A DNA stretch of 64,000 bases from Spodoptera frugiperda (Eukaryota > Arthropoda > Insecta > Lepidoptera > Noctuidae): contig NC_064231.1 of assembly GCF_023101765.2 (NCBI RefSeq), positions 1,674,001 to 1,738,000 on the forward strand, given 5' to 3'. Each line of letters opens with the position of its first letter. Position 1 is the first letter of the stretch. Positions 10,817 through 22,719 of this stretch are shown here, piece after piece. Position numbers and translations under genes: made by a program. The notes below the pieces were generated by a model. That model saw nothing but the letters and a program-made list of their open reading frames with translations, had not been told where the DNA came from and ran no database searches.

Positions 10817-13435
10817 AAGTAATATGGGAAAAGGTTTATTAATTTAGTTCTAATTAGTATCGTAGATATTGTTTGTCTCATATGAGCTGGTCTCATTTCT
10901 TTACTGAGTATTATTTCAAATTATTGTTCACTACGATTGTTTATCAAAGATAATTTACTAGGAGAAGTAATTAATATATTTTGTGCCATATGTTTTCAAT
11001 CGTGGATATGCTAAGTATTTATGTACATTTCAGCAATGATTTTCTGTAATATCTAGATGTGTATTGGTATATATTTTCTTTATTTTAAAGATATAAAATC
11101 TGTTACAATTTTATTGAAAACGTATGCAAGTTAAAAGCAAATACGAAGTATGTTAAATTAAAGTAGACTCTAAAGAACTACGAATTAAGTAAATATTTAT
11201 TGCTAAATCGCTGAAACTGTTGTTGGAGTATATAACTAAGTAAATTATTAATAAAATAAATATATACGCATTGTGATCTTCTAGACTTTACTAGCTTCCT
11301 TTTGGGGCCAGTTTCTTATACAAAACAAAACGACTTTTACAACTTCAACGACTAAACATGTCCACTTTATACATAACCTAAAACTATGTCCAAAAACTGA
11401 GAAATAATTTTATTAAAATCTATTAGAAACTGGTCTCTATGTAGTTGGTTATACTATAACTTTGATTCACGCTATGAAACTGTGTCAGCACACTGTTGAA
11501 TAAGTATTTCGTAGGTACAGTTAGACTAATTAGCAATAAGTATTTTAATTAAAATTACTTCTTGATGCCTGTTTTTATGCTGTTAGAAAATTTTACGAAT
11601 AATTTTTTGAGCTTTAATATTCTGAGGTCGAAATGAATAGACGTTTTTGCAGTGCACTGTACTTAAAACAACAGACTAGTAATTATGTCCCTTTCGCACA
11701 ACTGATGTCTTCATACAAGAGATAGAGATAGATAGATTGTTTGAAGTTTAATTATGCTTATAAACGGCTATTTATTATGACCTAGCTTCTATTTATTAAT
11801 TACTTACATATTTGATGTTAAAAACGAATTCGCTGTAGTTTTAAAACTGCGTTTGAGAATAAAAAATTGGGCATTATTTTTTTAATTACTATTTATTTTC
11901 TATATAATTAGTTATCTTACCAAAGTTATTTCTTTTTAATATAAAAGGGCTTTTGTGTGATAAAGTTATATTTGTTCAATATTATTCTAGAATTTAATAG
12001 TTAGTTCGTTTCCATTTATTATTAAAAAGTTGAATACTACCAACTGTTACAAGTTTCAAATTAAGTTATTTTTATTCATTGTTGAATGTTCTGTTAATGA
12101 TATCAATTATATATTTAATAGTTAAATAAGTACTATAGATATAGAGTAGTTTAAGTAGATATTAGATTGTAATTTCCCCGATTTGTGTATCGAACTAGTG
12201 TTTTCCAACTGTGATCCCTCATAAAGACTTCTATTTAAGTACACATAGTAATCAAAGCTACAAAGTCCTTATGAATAGTTAGAGTAATATAATCGTCTGT
12301 TAGACACGATCTACCTATTGAAATGTTTTACTAAGTGGTTATATTCAACACTTTTTTATCTTTTTTCGACCAAAATAATCCCAAAAATTGTTTTGCAATA
12401 TCACAAATGATAGAAATAATAATAACAAGGGTTTGTATTCTTGTTGTTTATCTACAATTTATTGTGTATTTTAAACTTTAGCAATAGTGATTTTTTACAC
12501 TTATTCCTAAATATTTAAACGGTGTTTTGTAAACCATCGTACTCAGAGTCATTTAATGGTTACTTAACCCAGTCCTTAGTAAATGTTATCGATACAAAAT
12601 CGTTACTAAGGAATAGTTTAAGTAATCATTACATGTCTCTGAGCACGGCAAAAATACCCTTATAATAAGCTTTTGCACCTTGCGATAACATTTTATCCTG
12701 TGACTGTACCGAGTGTTAAGAACTATCTTTACTATTGTTTTATTTATTGAGAAACGATCTTCTTCAGTTAAATTGTTTAAATCTTTTATTCTATCAATAA
12801 ATATAAAGTAACTACTACGTTGGTCATAGATGTAATTAAAAATTTGATTGAAGCAGTGATTAAATGCTATTGGTAGAATTTTAGTTAAGTAGTATTTCTA
12901 AAATTTTAATGTTGCTACTAGACGTTACTTACATATGTATAAATTAGACAATGCAATAATATTTCATAAGTAGATGCACTTACTTGTAGTATAGGCAAAA
13001 GGACTCTTCTGAATAGCATTTGAATGGAAACAGAGCTCTGCACTCTACGCTTCTTAAGTCAATCTGTCACAAAGCTAAAAGTGTTTTGAAGGGAAACTCG
13101 ATAGATGTTTACACTTGAGGACGGGATAACTTGAGAGTGAATCACTTTGTTGAATTCATACTCTGACGTACTGTAGAAGCCAACACCCAAGTTGAAAGCG
13201 TTTGTTTGTAAATCGATGTGAGAGCATTTATATGTCCTCGAGTGTACCGGTTCACAATAAGTTTGAATAGTATAATCGTTAAACACTGTCACCTTGTTAA
13301 CTATTTGTATAGAGTTTTATATATTTATCGTTTCTTATTCCTCACTGATGTGAGTTTTATTTTTGACCTATCGTGGCATTATATCTGAAAATATATCCTC
13401 TGTGTTTCTTATGTGTGTGTTTATTTTAATATCCT
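10817..13435. other. 3' UTR of the WD40 gene, then AT-rich intergenic DNA
   Basis: The first few hundred bases would be the 3' UTR if the terminal exon is right. AATAAA at 11250-11255 is a possible polyadenylation signal. After that the sequence is AT-rich, with few recognisable repeats and no convincing exon. The sequence around 13040-13290 is less AT-biased and is discussed among the findings. Confidence 0.4.
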
Positions 13436-13439
13436 AATC

Positions 13440-13530
13440 AACTTGCGGGGTTTATGGGTTGCGCTGATCGTTTACCATCGATAGCGATGCGTCTGCTTGA
13501 TTGCCCATCCATCCATCCATCCACTATAAT
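13440..13530 (+). repeat. Family A repeat fragment (diverged) with (ATCC)n
   Basis: GGGTTTATGGGTTGCGCTGATCGTTTACCATC matches, with changes, the 'CCATGGGCGGCGGCGATTGCTTACCATC' core of family A. A CATC microsatellite follows at about 13505-13521. Confidence 0.45.
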
Positions 13531-14090
13531 AACTCTCTTATACACAGAATATGCTGAAAAAAAAAACAACTGCATGCATTTGCAATTAAGATTTAATGCA
13601 ATCATTACCTAATCCCGTCTGACACATTGAACCACGTTATCGTACATGATTCACTTTAACCGAAGTTTAGATTTTATGTCAATGACATCGGTAATTGACA
13701 AGTAAATATTATGATCCCTCAGGTTCAGTTATTGATATGTTAATTGCGTATCTATAAGTACTTTGTTTGATACTAAAATATCCAATCTAATCCATGGTAG
13801 ATAAAGACTGTTATCGTGTAAATGCTTGTACATAATCCATAAATAGTTGTTAAACAGCGGACGCGTTTGGCGGTAAATTATTTTTGCAAACAAATTTTGT
13901 TTTTAATCAAGGATCATCTTAGAACGGGTGTGATAACTAAGACTTTGCAAGTGAAAATGCAAAGTAATGAACTAAGTAAACTCTGCAATTGTGTTACGAA
14001 CATAATGATCAATAAAAACAGGCAGGAGATAAAGTTTTATCGGCAGATAAATTACAGTGTGATGTGCTAAGTGACTAAATAATCCGAAAT
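13531..14090. other. Upstream region of the receptor gene
   Basis: AT-rich, with no clear TATA box or repeat. In-frame stop codons precede the receptor ATG, the nearest a TAA five codons upstream, so the coding region does not extend further 5' in this frame. Confidence 0.4.
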
Positions 14091-15038
14091 ATGGACAATA
14101 CTAGCTTAACTCCATGTCAAATACATGAATTGTATCAGGAACGGTTCTTTACTCTACATGTGAATGTGTTGGATGTGGAACAAGGTAGTGTGATATACTC
14201 GAAGAATGAAACCACGTTTTGGACGGCGTTTACTTTGGCTTGCAGTACTGTGGGGATTTCGTTATCGGCGGCTGCACTGGGACTACTGATACTGACGGCG
14301 GCGCTGTTCGCAGAATGGAGGCAGAGCTACAAGAACCAGCTCCTCATCCAGTTCATGCTCGCACGGTTCTTGTACGCCTGCGTGAGATTCTTCAGCGATG
14401 TCCAGAAAGTGTTCAAGGTGTGCCCTTTTTCCAACCAGTTCGCTTTCGTAGACGTTATAAGTTTAATGTACACGGAAATGGCTCTAGTCACCTGGATGTT
14501 TATATTCAGCCGCCAGATATACATCAGTCTAGTCAGAGTGTTCGTCACGGAGAAATCTAGCATCATAAAAGTGTCAATCATTGCATGGTTGGGACCTGCG
14601 GTTCTAACTACATTCTTATTTGGAATGTTTTACAGGGACCGATCGAACATGGACAAGTATTTTTTCTTTTATATACTTACGATTAAGTGGCCTACACTGA
14701 TTGCAAATGCTGTGTACCTCATCTTAGCTCTGAGATCTGTTATTAGGAATAATATGAAAACTGAGAAAAATGTACGAATCATTGTAGTCATGATTATGCT
14801 GATATTTATATTTTGCTTTCAACAAATGGTGGTTGACGTGTTCAAGATGATTTATATGGAGCTTGGAGACTCGAAACATTCTATAAATAACATGTTAAAG
14901 ATTGGTAATCTTTTGTCGATGTACCATTGCGCATGCTCCATATTGTTCTGGGTGCTAGGGAACGCAAACACTAGAAAGTTATGGAGGTTCCACGGCAAAG
15001 GATTGCGTGTCAAGTTACGATTAAGCATAAGTTCCTGA
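14091..15038 (+). CDS. Seven-transmembrane receptor, secretin/class B-like, single exon
   Basis: 315 residues, uninterrupted by introns. Seven hydrophobic segments at about residues 44-72, 83-102, 117-144, 158-181, 189-214, 228-253 and 269-290 predict a plasma-membrane G-protein-coupled receptor. The layout fits the 7tm_2 (secretin-like) type rather than class A. TM1 to TM2 reads GISLSAAALG ... QLLIQFMLARF, TM3 reads YTEMALVTWMFIFSRQIY, TM4 reads IIAWLGPAVLTTF, and TM7 is followed by GNANTRKLWRF; DRY and NPxxY motifs are absent. The N-terminus is only about 43 residues, with two possible N-glycosylation sites (Asn3, Asn39). It lacks the cysteine-rich hormone-binding domain of typical class B receptors, and the Glu usual in class B TM3 is not seen. 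An in-frame TAA five codons upstream supports the ATG. The ligand is unknown. It could be an orphan insect receptor or a methuselah-like relative without its ectodomain. Confidence 0.75.
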   Translation: MDNTSLTPCQIHELYQERFFTLHVNVLDVEQGSVIYSKNETTFWTAFTLACSTVGISLSAAALGLLILTAALFAEWRQSYKNQLLIQFMLARFLYACVRFFSDVQKVFKVCPFSNQFAFVDVISLMYTEMALVTWMFIFSRQIYISLVRVFVTEKSSIIKVSIIAWLGPAVLTTFLFGMFYRDRSNMDKYFFFYILTIKWPTLIANAVYLILALRSVIRNNMKTEKNVRIIVVMIMLIFIFCFQQMVVDVFKMIYMELGDSKHSINNMLKIGNLLSMYHCACSILFWVLGNANTRKLWRFHGKGLRVKLRLSISS

Positions 15039-15177
15039 ATTACTAGTAATGTAAAATGTTTCATTGTAAGTTTATTTAAACCAAATTAAATATTAAAAAT
15101 GTGATATCTGTAAGTCTGTTAGTTTTTTTGCATAACAATTCAAAACATCTTTACCCAAATCTGCGCAATAATAAGAG

Positions 15178-15226
15178 AAGCCTATGTCCAGCAGTGGACA
15201 AGAACAGGCTGATGATGATACTAATA
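15178..15226 (+). repeat. LINE 3' tail fragment
   Basis: GAAGCCTATGTCCAGCAGTGG ... GGCTGATGATGATA has the form of the very end of a lepidopteran non-LTR retrotransposon coding region plus a (GAT)n tail. Strongly 5'-truncated. Similar tails lie at 28945 and, inverted, at 54612. Confidence 0.6.
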
Positions 15227-15274
15227 CATATCATATTTTCCGATACGACCTTCAAACCTTCAAGAAAAGAGCAT

Positions 15275-15400
15275 ACCTACTCCTTTTTAAAAGGCCAGCA
15301 ATGCACATGTGGCTTCTCGAGTGTTTCGGGTGTCCATGGGCGCCGCAGATCGCTTACCATCAGGTGATTCGTCAGCTCGGTTGCCACCATTTCATAAAAA
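15275..15400 (+). repeat. Family A repeat
   Basis: AAAAGGCCAGCAATGCACATG ... GTGTCCATGGGCG ... GCTTACCATCAGGTGATTCG ... ATAAAAAAAATA. This is the 3' half of family A, ending in an A-rich tail. Other copies lie at 18035, 25310, 29735, 34010, 39475, 41890, 43125, 46078 and 52060. Confidence 0.75.
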
Positions 15401-15890
15401 AAATATCTTTCTTGATCTCAACCCTTCATCTTAATGATAACAGATAATTATGATCAAATAATGCAGTGTCATACATTTCAAGACTTTACTATGAATTTAT
15501 CAATCTATGAAGTAGGGAAAACCACCACGATTAGATATAATATACACACACTATAAGTACTTTCACTTGGGAAAATCAACGATATTACTACTTCATTATC
15601 TATCGGTATATTGATTATATCTTAATATGCTGTTGTATATACATATATGTACTATTATTAGGGTGATATGACCCGGTGTATGTGTACTTACAGTTTTTTT
15701 GTGTGTAGATTCCTTAGGAGGATGTTTACCTATTTGTTTTTCGGTAGTGTTCGGTGATTTGAAATAAGCTATGATATACTAACACTATGAAAATCTTCTG
15801 GTTTATTTCGTTGCGGAATCCAAGACGGATGTATCTACGGTAGATCCTGGCTTATAACAACTGCAACAGTATCAGTACATAATGTGACTT
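15401..15890. other. Intergenic, nothing recognised
   Basis: AT-rich sequence downstream of the receptor gene; no exon or known repeat was found by eye. Confidence 0.4.
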
Positions 15891-16176
15891 ACAACGTCAC
15901 ACCTTTTAACTCCGAAGGGGCAGGCAGAGGTGCACATTACGGCACGTAATGTCGCTAAACAATGTACACCCACTTTTAACCATTTATGTTATATAAGTCA
16001 CATACAATAGGGGGTGAATGGGGGGTCTATTGGCAATACTGGGCCCAATTCCAGACTCCAGGAGAAAATTTTGAAAAACCGAAAAAAACCCAGTAATACT
16101 TTGCCCGACCTGGGAATCGAACGCGAGACCCATTGTCCGACAGTCGCACTTGCGACCACTCAACCAACGAGGCAGT
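15891..16176 (-). mobile_element. SINE, tRNA-headed family 1, near complete
   Basis: On the minus strand the head reads CTGCCTCGTTGGTTGAGTGG ... GGTCTCGCGTTCGATTCCC, with clear A-box and B-box regions. It continues through a body with GGCCCAGTATTGCC and ACATTGTTTAGCGACATTACGTGCC and ends in CGGAGTTAAAAGGTGTGACGTTG. The same layout is found at 29477, 49221 and 58252. Confidence 0.85.
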
Positions 16177-16179
16177 CAC

Positions 16180-17610
16180 TTTTAGTATTAATAATGTGAC
16201 TTCTACGAAATAATTTGGACATCGCTCAGGAGATAAGGGAACATACACATACCTATAATATAATACATTGGTGTACATAATCGCATTACATCCAGATTAC
16301 CGATCCCTAATGGATTACCACTTAATTTAACGTATTATCAGCTTTTATGGCCCAAGCGCTTATCCTTTTACTGAATTTTATTTAATAAAGTCGCCACGAT
16401 TATCGGTTTTTGGAGTAATTGAAATTTTGAATAAAAAATGTCTGAAAATTGTACAAAATTGCAAAAACGCTTGTTTAAATTGTTTTTACTGTGTAAAGAG
16501 TTCTTGATACTACATACTCTTAACTCGTACGAGTAGGTACAATATGATGTAAATAGGTATTCTTTTTACAATTGCAAAAAAGCCAAAACAAAAATTTTTC
16601 AATTTCATGCCCTGATCTACGTACACTCACACATTCTCGTCCGAGTTGCGTATAATATATCTATGACACATTGCATCTCATTGCAATAGAACGTGTACCT
16701 TGGTAGTACGTAAATATAAGTGAATCCCATGCGACTCTCATTTCAGCAACAATAAAACTTGCTGAGTTCTGTGCAATAGCTGAAAAGATGTCATCACAAA
16801 CAAATAAACGCACCATTTACAAATCCAAATAAAGTAAACAAATACCAATAAAATCCCATAAACGATATTCCGATTATAATTAACCCATATTCGTCCAAGC
16901 AATACGAATCATAGATAGAGCAAACTAATCCTTATAACTATAGAGATAAAGTTGAAACCAATGTCACATTAGACTATATACCATTTTATGGGGCAAGTTT
17001 TCTTAATGAAACTTCAGGAGGGCTTATGGCACATAAAATAATGATGATTCATAAAATCGAAGACTGTTCTGACAAACACGACGAACAGATTTATTTTTTG
17101 TGACACTTCGGTTTTATGGTTGGGTTCTAGATAGATACTGCAGTGGTTTATAGGAAAGTTTCTTTATGTAAAGTACTGATAATATAACCTGATATTACCT
17201 ATATATACTTGCTGTGCCTGCGACTTCGTCCGCGTGGAATAGTCACTTAGGAATATGAAAGTTGTTACAGAATGCGCAAGTATAATAAAGATTCTCGGCT
17301 CTCATGTGATGATTAGCTGTGACCTCATGTAATGAGGAGCGTAATAATATGTAGCCTATATGATGACCCGACTTGATAGTAATATAAGGTTGGTAATATA
17401 AGAAAACCCATTAGTTAGTAAATAAGTAAAATTTGGCACCTACTCATATTTTGTACCTACTTTTTATTCCTTTCTTGTCATTATTTTCTATATATACATA
17501 CTTTGTCAGATTATTTCCATGTTATTATAGCAAATATACAAATCGAACCTAATAACGCCCTACAATAATAGGTATTAATCCCGAGACCTCGTTCTAAAAA
17601 AACAAAATAT
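16180..17610. other. Intergenic, AT-rich
   Basis: No gene seen. A short reversed family L-type tail (TGCGACTTCGTCCGCGTGG) is at about 17219-17238, with diverged repeat DNA around it. Confidence 0.4.
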
Positions 17611-17614
17611 AGTT

Positions 17615-17695
17615 TACCTGGAACTCGAGAATCGAACTAGTAACCTTGTGCTCGATAGTCCTAATTGCGACCACTTGACCACCTAAATTCGGTCT
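17615..17695 (-). mobile_element. SINE family 1, decayed tRNA-like head
   Basis: CTGGAACTCGAGAATCGAAC ... AATTGCGACCACTTGACCACC is a diverged reverse copy of the family 1 head, with B-box and A-box remnants; the body is missing. Confidence 0.5.
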
Positions 17696-17845
17696 TATTA
17701 CATGCAACTAATGATAACACATTCACTGATAAGTGTAAATGACATGATGATAATATATGGAAACTTACTACAGCGCAAAAAAACTGCAGCTAATTCAATC
17801 TAGATACTAAAAATTACACGAGCAAAGGATTAAAGAAGGAGGATG

Positions 17846-17945
17846 TAAGGTCAAAATGATTTATTTCAATTGGTTTAGACAAATAAGTACTCGTCGATGA
17901 CACTTTTGAAAGTCAAAAGTACGAATGTATGTTTGTTACTATTTT
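17846..17945 (-). repeat. LINE 3' end fragment with TTGACTTT-type terminus
   Basis: AAGGTCAAAATGATTTATTTCAATTGG ... GACACTTTTGAAAGTCAAAAGT matches, in reverse orientation, the end of the longer LINE remnant at 30570-31340 and the fragment at 56733. Confidence 0.6.
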
Positions 17946-18034
17946 ATGCAAATTTAAGAAAAGGCGGCAATGCACTCGTAAATAATATCTCTGGCGTTAT
18001 GGGTTATTTCCATAGGCGTTACTGATTATTTACT

Positions 18035-18195
18035 AGGTAAGGCCCAAACCCTTCCCTTCCGAATCTTCCCAATCTCCAACTCGCCAAGCCTTAAATTTCT
18101 AACCCCCAAAAGGCCAGTAACGCACTTGCAACGCCTCTAATGTTTCGAGTGTTCATGGACGGCGGCGATTGCTTACCGTCCACCATAAAATACTG
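18035..18195 (+). repeat. Family A repeat
   Basis: Pyrimidine-rich CTTCCGAATCTTCCCAATCTCC, then CTAACCCCCAAAAGGCC, AACGCACTTGCAACGCC and CGGCGGCGATTGCTTACC, the standard block order of this family. Confidence 0.75.
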
Positions 18196-18199
18196 CTTC

Positions 18200-19845
18200 A
18201 GAAACGTTTTCTCTTTTCTAAATACATACCAATGTATATAAATATTTACAGGATAAATATACTATGTATTTATATCGTGTACATTACTTCTATAAAAAAA
18301 CGTAAACAGTTTTACTCTTTACGTGAAAAATATTTTCAGCTTAATTGAATTCTGTCGTGTGTTGTGCGAAACATGTAGGGATGTGGGCTTGTTTACGTTT
18401 GATCGAGATTAAGTGCGGCTGGATCGTACGGCCACTCCAACCTACACTGATTGGGTGCCAACCCTGACGGCTGGAGCACCCTCAAAAATACACGGCAATT
18501 TTATTTAATCATTTCGTACATTTTTGCGATGGAAGTTTTGTTTTAATTTGAGATACGAGTACATTGTTGTTTCGTGGCCAATGAAGTCGGGTTTACGTTT
18601 AATCAGTGATTAAATTGATTTATACTGATTGAAAGCATATATTTTACAGTTGCGATGTAATTATGTGATGCTGTAAGTATTATTATTTTAACGTTTGAAC
18701 TTGAAATCGTAAAAATCTATACAATGTAATTAGTTTTATTGCACACCATATTTCACAAACAAAATTCGAATCCTAACTCACGTTTAGAATATTTTTAAAC
18801 ATAATTATGTTAGTTAAAAAATATGGTTTCGAAGAACAGCCCAGCCATCAAAAATTGAAGCCAGAAATACAATGCGCTCCCCATACTCTCCAATACTTGG
18901 TATATGACAATCGAAATATGAGAAAATGTCATTTCAATCGCATATACAATACAGGTCCGACAGAGAACAATATTTGCAGCCGGATATATTGAAAGGTAAG
19001 TCAAACTGACATCCATAATAGTACATACCTCCTACGAGAGAGATAATTAAAAAAAATCTTCATGTGTACTTCAGAACTGTAATATATCTCTGTACTAAGA
19101 TCCAAATTAGTCAAGTAGCATTTTCGTGGAACATTAACAAACATACATTATATAGGTACATCATTGTAAAATTTCACATTTATAATATTAAATAGGACAG
19201 GAATCCTGTTATGTTTGTTCTTTTCCTTTCATGGGACCACAGGGTGCCGAACCTTTGGAAGGCGTACGAGAAGCCGAAGCCAACTTGCAAAGGCCCGTTG
19301 GATCTAAGTAAAATGGGTCATCCGGCAACTATTCCTGTATGCACTATGGAAGTACACCCAAGGACAATCCCCAGTTGAAGCAAGACTATTCTGAGATATG
19401 TTAAAAAGAAAGAGAACTGATAGGGTTATGGGTGTGGGTGGCTATGGCATAGTTAACAGGTTAACTATGGAATACTTATTATTATCATTGAAGAGTTTTT
19501 CAAGAGTATTAAATTTTGAGTTTTGCATCGAGGTTACTGGAGTTCAGTGGAGTGGTTCTATATTTAGAAGGTTCTCTTCAAAGGATGGCGAAGGGCCGAC
19601 AGGCTGTTACGTTTGATCAAAGATTAAGGGTGGTCGGATCCAGTGAGCACTTCAACTGTCAACTTGGTTTGCCAAGTGCCGAGCTTACAAGTTTAAATAT
19701 ATCTTGTAATAGAGTACAAAGAAAGACAGAAAATATGTAGGTATATAGGTATTGATAGACAACAAATGTTGAGCACTAGGATTAGGGATCAATGAATGTT
19801 ATGAAGTTCAACTTTATATGTCTCATTATCTAGAAGACTATTTAA
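18200..19845. other. Intergenic; unassigned, partly GC-richer sequence
   Basis: AT-rich with a GC-richer patch at 18395-18475. Near 19230-19390 a stretch (CCGAAGCCAACTTGCAAAGG region) looks like decayed coding or repeat sequence but was not identified. A short palindrome (CATAGTTAACAGGTTAACTATG) sits at 19447-19468. No gene was called. Confidence 0.35.
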
Positions 19846-19849
19846 ATTA

Positions 19850-20045
19850 ACTAAAAATCACGGTTTACTCATACTTCGACATCGCGTAGCCTACTGGTAC
19901 CACAGTACTATTACTATTTGCCACGTCTGCACCCGCTGCTCATGATGAAGAGTCCCTTGTGACTCGAAACTAGTAGAGCTTTTCTCCATTAATTTACGTA
20001 AGTAAACCGTGATTTTTAGTTAATTTAGTATGTCTCACGACAGCT
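19850..20045. mobile_element. Inverted-repeat element, family G, copy 1
   Basis: Left AACTAAAAATCACGGTTTACT and right AGTAAACCGTGATTTTTAGTT are exact reverse complements over about 20 bases, followed by AATTTAGTATGTCTCACGA. The core has CTCATGATGAAGAGTCC and GACTCGAAACTAGTAGAGCTTTTC. Other copies lie at 32140, 38705 and 50125. No coding region. Confidence 0.8.
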
Positions 20046-20517
20046 ATTAAACATACTATAAACTAAGTATAAAACATGCTATTTATCTGAATTATTAATT
20101 TGTTTATTACCATTTTTTCCATTCCGGTGTAAACTAATTTGATGTGAATGCCACCTTTTATATGTCATTTTTTCTTTTCACCAGTTTTTTTATTACTTTC
20201 ATAGACCAAGGTAGGAAATGTAAGTCAAAATACATGAATGCTTGTAAAAGAAACAAGAACAAGTCCTCCAGGAAACCCGAACGAGAGAAAGCGATATTTG
20301 ACCCGACTTCTCTGTATATAAAGCTCTCAGGTGAAATAGTATCCCGTAGCTTGGTACACGCAGTAAGACATTTGATGCCTAGGATAATAAGTATAAGACA
20401 TTATAGTATGGGTAACTAAACGCTATATTTTTTCTTGAAAGTAAAATACGTATCGTGTCGCCTATTGTTAGCCTTATAGATATCAATTTTAAGAACGACA
20501 CTATTAAGATTAAGGTT

Positions 20518-20770
20518 TCTTTTCCACCAGAGATGTGCTATGCTACGTTGCTGTGGATGCGTTTGGCTTCCACTAATCATATTCATTGGTACACATAGTA
20601 TAGCACTGGCGGAAACGGACTCAGCTAAGCTATGTTCTTTATATACAAAGATGCGGACTGTGGATGCGTGCTATAGATGAGTGCTATGAACGGTTTTCCT
20701 ACTATCGATACATCACATACCTACTCGACCTCGCATCATCCTCGCATGTGTCCTATGTATTATTCCAAAC
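20518..20770. repeat. Interspersed repeat, family P, copy 1
   Basis: CCACCAGAGATGTGCTATGCTACG ... GGTACACATAGTATAGCACTGG ... GGAAACGGACTCAGCTAAGC ... CCTACTATCGATACATC. Matching blocks in the same order lie at 35966-36090 and 36253-36560. The outer parts are roughly inverted (CCACCAG ... AGCACTGGCGG), so it may be a MITE. Confidence 0.65.
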
Positions 20771-20799
20771 CATTATCTACCTGTTCCAAATTTTATTCC

Positions 20800-22630
20800 G
20801 ATCCCTTCAGCCATTTTGACATTATTGAGTAATAAACATACATACTAGGACACAAACTCACAAACATTCGCATTTATAATATTAGTAAGTAAGATAACTA
20901 AGTTCGCCATCAAACTTTATTAATGTCACAATCGCAAAGTCTTGTAATTTAAACCACAGTCCACAAATTGGTGTGTACAGGGTACATAGGTACAGCGTAG
21001 TATGGACCTGACAGGTTTGGCCAGCGCTCAGCTCGGTGTCACGCGACTTGACAGCGCGGACGGGCCTTGGGCGACCAACCAGCCCGCATGCTTATCCACA
21101 TTTTTATTTACATTTATTTTTTTTGTTAAACCAATTTCACTTTATATTTTATTTGACTTTATTTAAAAACAGTGGTTTCGATGCATTTAAGTTTAACAAT
21201 AGGCGTTATACATAATATACTATTGGATTTTTAGGATTAAGAAATCGTATGGCGACTATTACTATTTATTTTGGTACACTTCAAACTTCAAGCCACTGTC
21301 TCCAGTCTTTACCGTGACATTTTGTCTGGAAATCTGTCACAGTATCAGATTCCTAATCATTAAGTTCCTAAAAGTACAAAACGTTGTAGCATATTGTAAA
21401 TCATTGCACCAACTTTAAGCAATACACAAATTCTTCCAGTCAAAGACACCAGTCTCTCACAATTTTCAAACCACAAACTTGAATACTAAAAGTCACCTCA
21501 CTAAGTTTGGAACGTACCAAAATGCACAATATTCCTGTCTCCTTCACCATCAGCTCAGTGACATCAAGCCGTTTTAACGACAAGTATCATTACTACTGAA
21601 ATACTGAAGTTGTAGTCTTCAGTTAACTTGCCAGGCAAGCCTCGACAGGCATTCGAACTTGTTAATGTCTTGTGCATCAAAACTTTAACTTGCAACTTGT
21701 AATTACGAGTTTCGAAAGGGTTTTGCAAGGAGATGCATCTTTGGAGTTAGTTTGTTTGTTTGTGAGATTTCGGATAGTTTGTGAATTAAAATGGAAGTCG
21801 GTTTTGATGTAGTGCAATGTAAATGTTATTAGATTAGTGTTTTTATTTAATTGTTTATCAATGGTAATTACGTTTTTATGACGTAAGTTGAAAGGCAGAC
21901 TGATAATATATTTAATTCATAATCACTTTTAAATTGATTATGAATTCAATTTTATCACTTAACCTTTAGATAATCATTTATTATCCAAATAGCATAGTAA
22001 GATTACTACGCTTACGTAGGTATGCGACATTGTTTAGTTCCTTTCAATTTAGATAATATCACCACCACTTACTCTTGAATCCAATTCCGATCGATCGACA
22101 TTGATAACTTGAAACGTACTCTTGAGTTGCAACACTAGCACTAATGGATATTGAATGAACTAACTGGTATTGAGTTTGGCTTTATATTCCGTACTTTGTA
22201 TGCAAGTTTAACAGCTAAGATTGAGGTTGTATAGTTTTGACATTGAGATTGGTTTTAAGAGTAAGCGTCCAAGTCAGTACCTGTCCTTTTCCTGTCCCTG
22301 ATAAGTCATACCTTTCAATGATAATAAAAAATATACCTAAAAATTGTAGGAAGGTAAATACTGCAGATCCTCATAAGGTTTCAAGTGGGATTACTGTGAG
22401 AGAGATCGATCTGCCAGTTAATGAGAGGAGCGGAAAAGTCGTCGCTTATTACGGAGACGACAGGGAAAAATCGCAAGCCCAGATAGGATGGCAGGGAGCT
22501 ATTCATATAGGCATGTACTACCTATGTGTGTGTGCGTATTTAGCTAGTGTACTTGCGTTGTAGGGTCGCCATATATAAATACGATGGAGTAAAAGTAATT
22601 CTTAAGCGTCGACTTTTAACATTAGTTAAA
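20800..22630. other. Intergenic, no gene seen
   Basis: A GC-richer patch sits at 21000-21095. A short snapback is at about 21911-21950 (AATTCATAATCA ... TGATTATGAATT). An open frame at 22237-22563 begins with TTG and has no recognised homology; it was not accepted as a gene. Confidence 0.35.
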
Positions 22631-22635
22631 CTTGC

Positions 22636-22716
22636 AAGAATGGTGAAAAGTGGACGTACATTGTATAGCGGCGACCTACACCTTTGGGGATAAAAGGCGT
22701 GACCTTGCATTGCGTT
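22636..22716 (+). mobile_element. SINE family 1, 3' body fragment
   Basis: AATGGTGAAAAGTGG ... TACATTGTATAGCGGCG ... GGGGATAAAAGGCGTGACC is the last third of family 1; the tRNA-like head is missing. Confidence 0.65.
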
Positions 22717-22719
22717 AAA

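Noticed and set aside
14219..14560. 113-codon frame inside the receptor gene
   Set aside because: Shadow of the receptor coding sequence in another frame.
22237..22563. 108-codon plus-strand frame
   Set aside because: It starts at TTG, not ATG, has no recognised domain or splice context and borders a SINE fragment; chance cannot be excluded.
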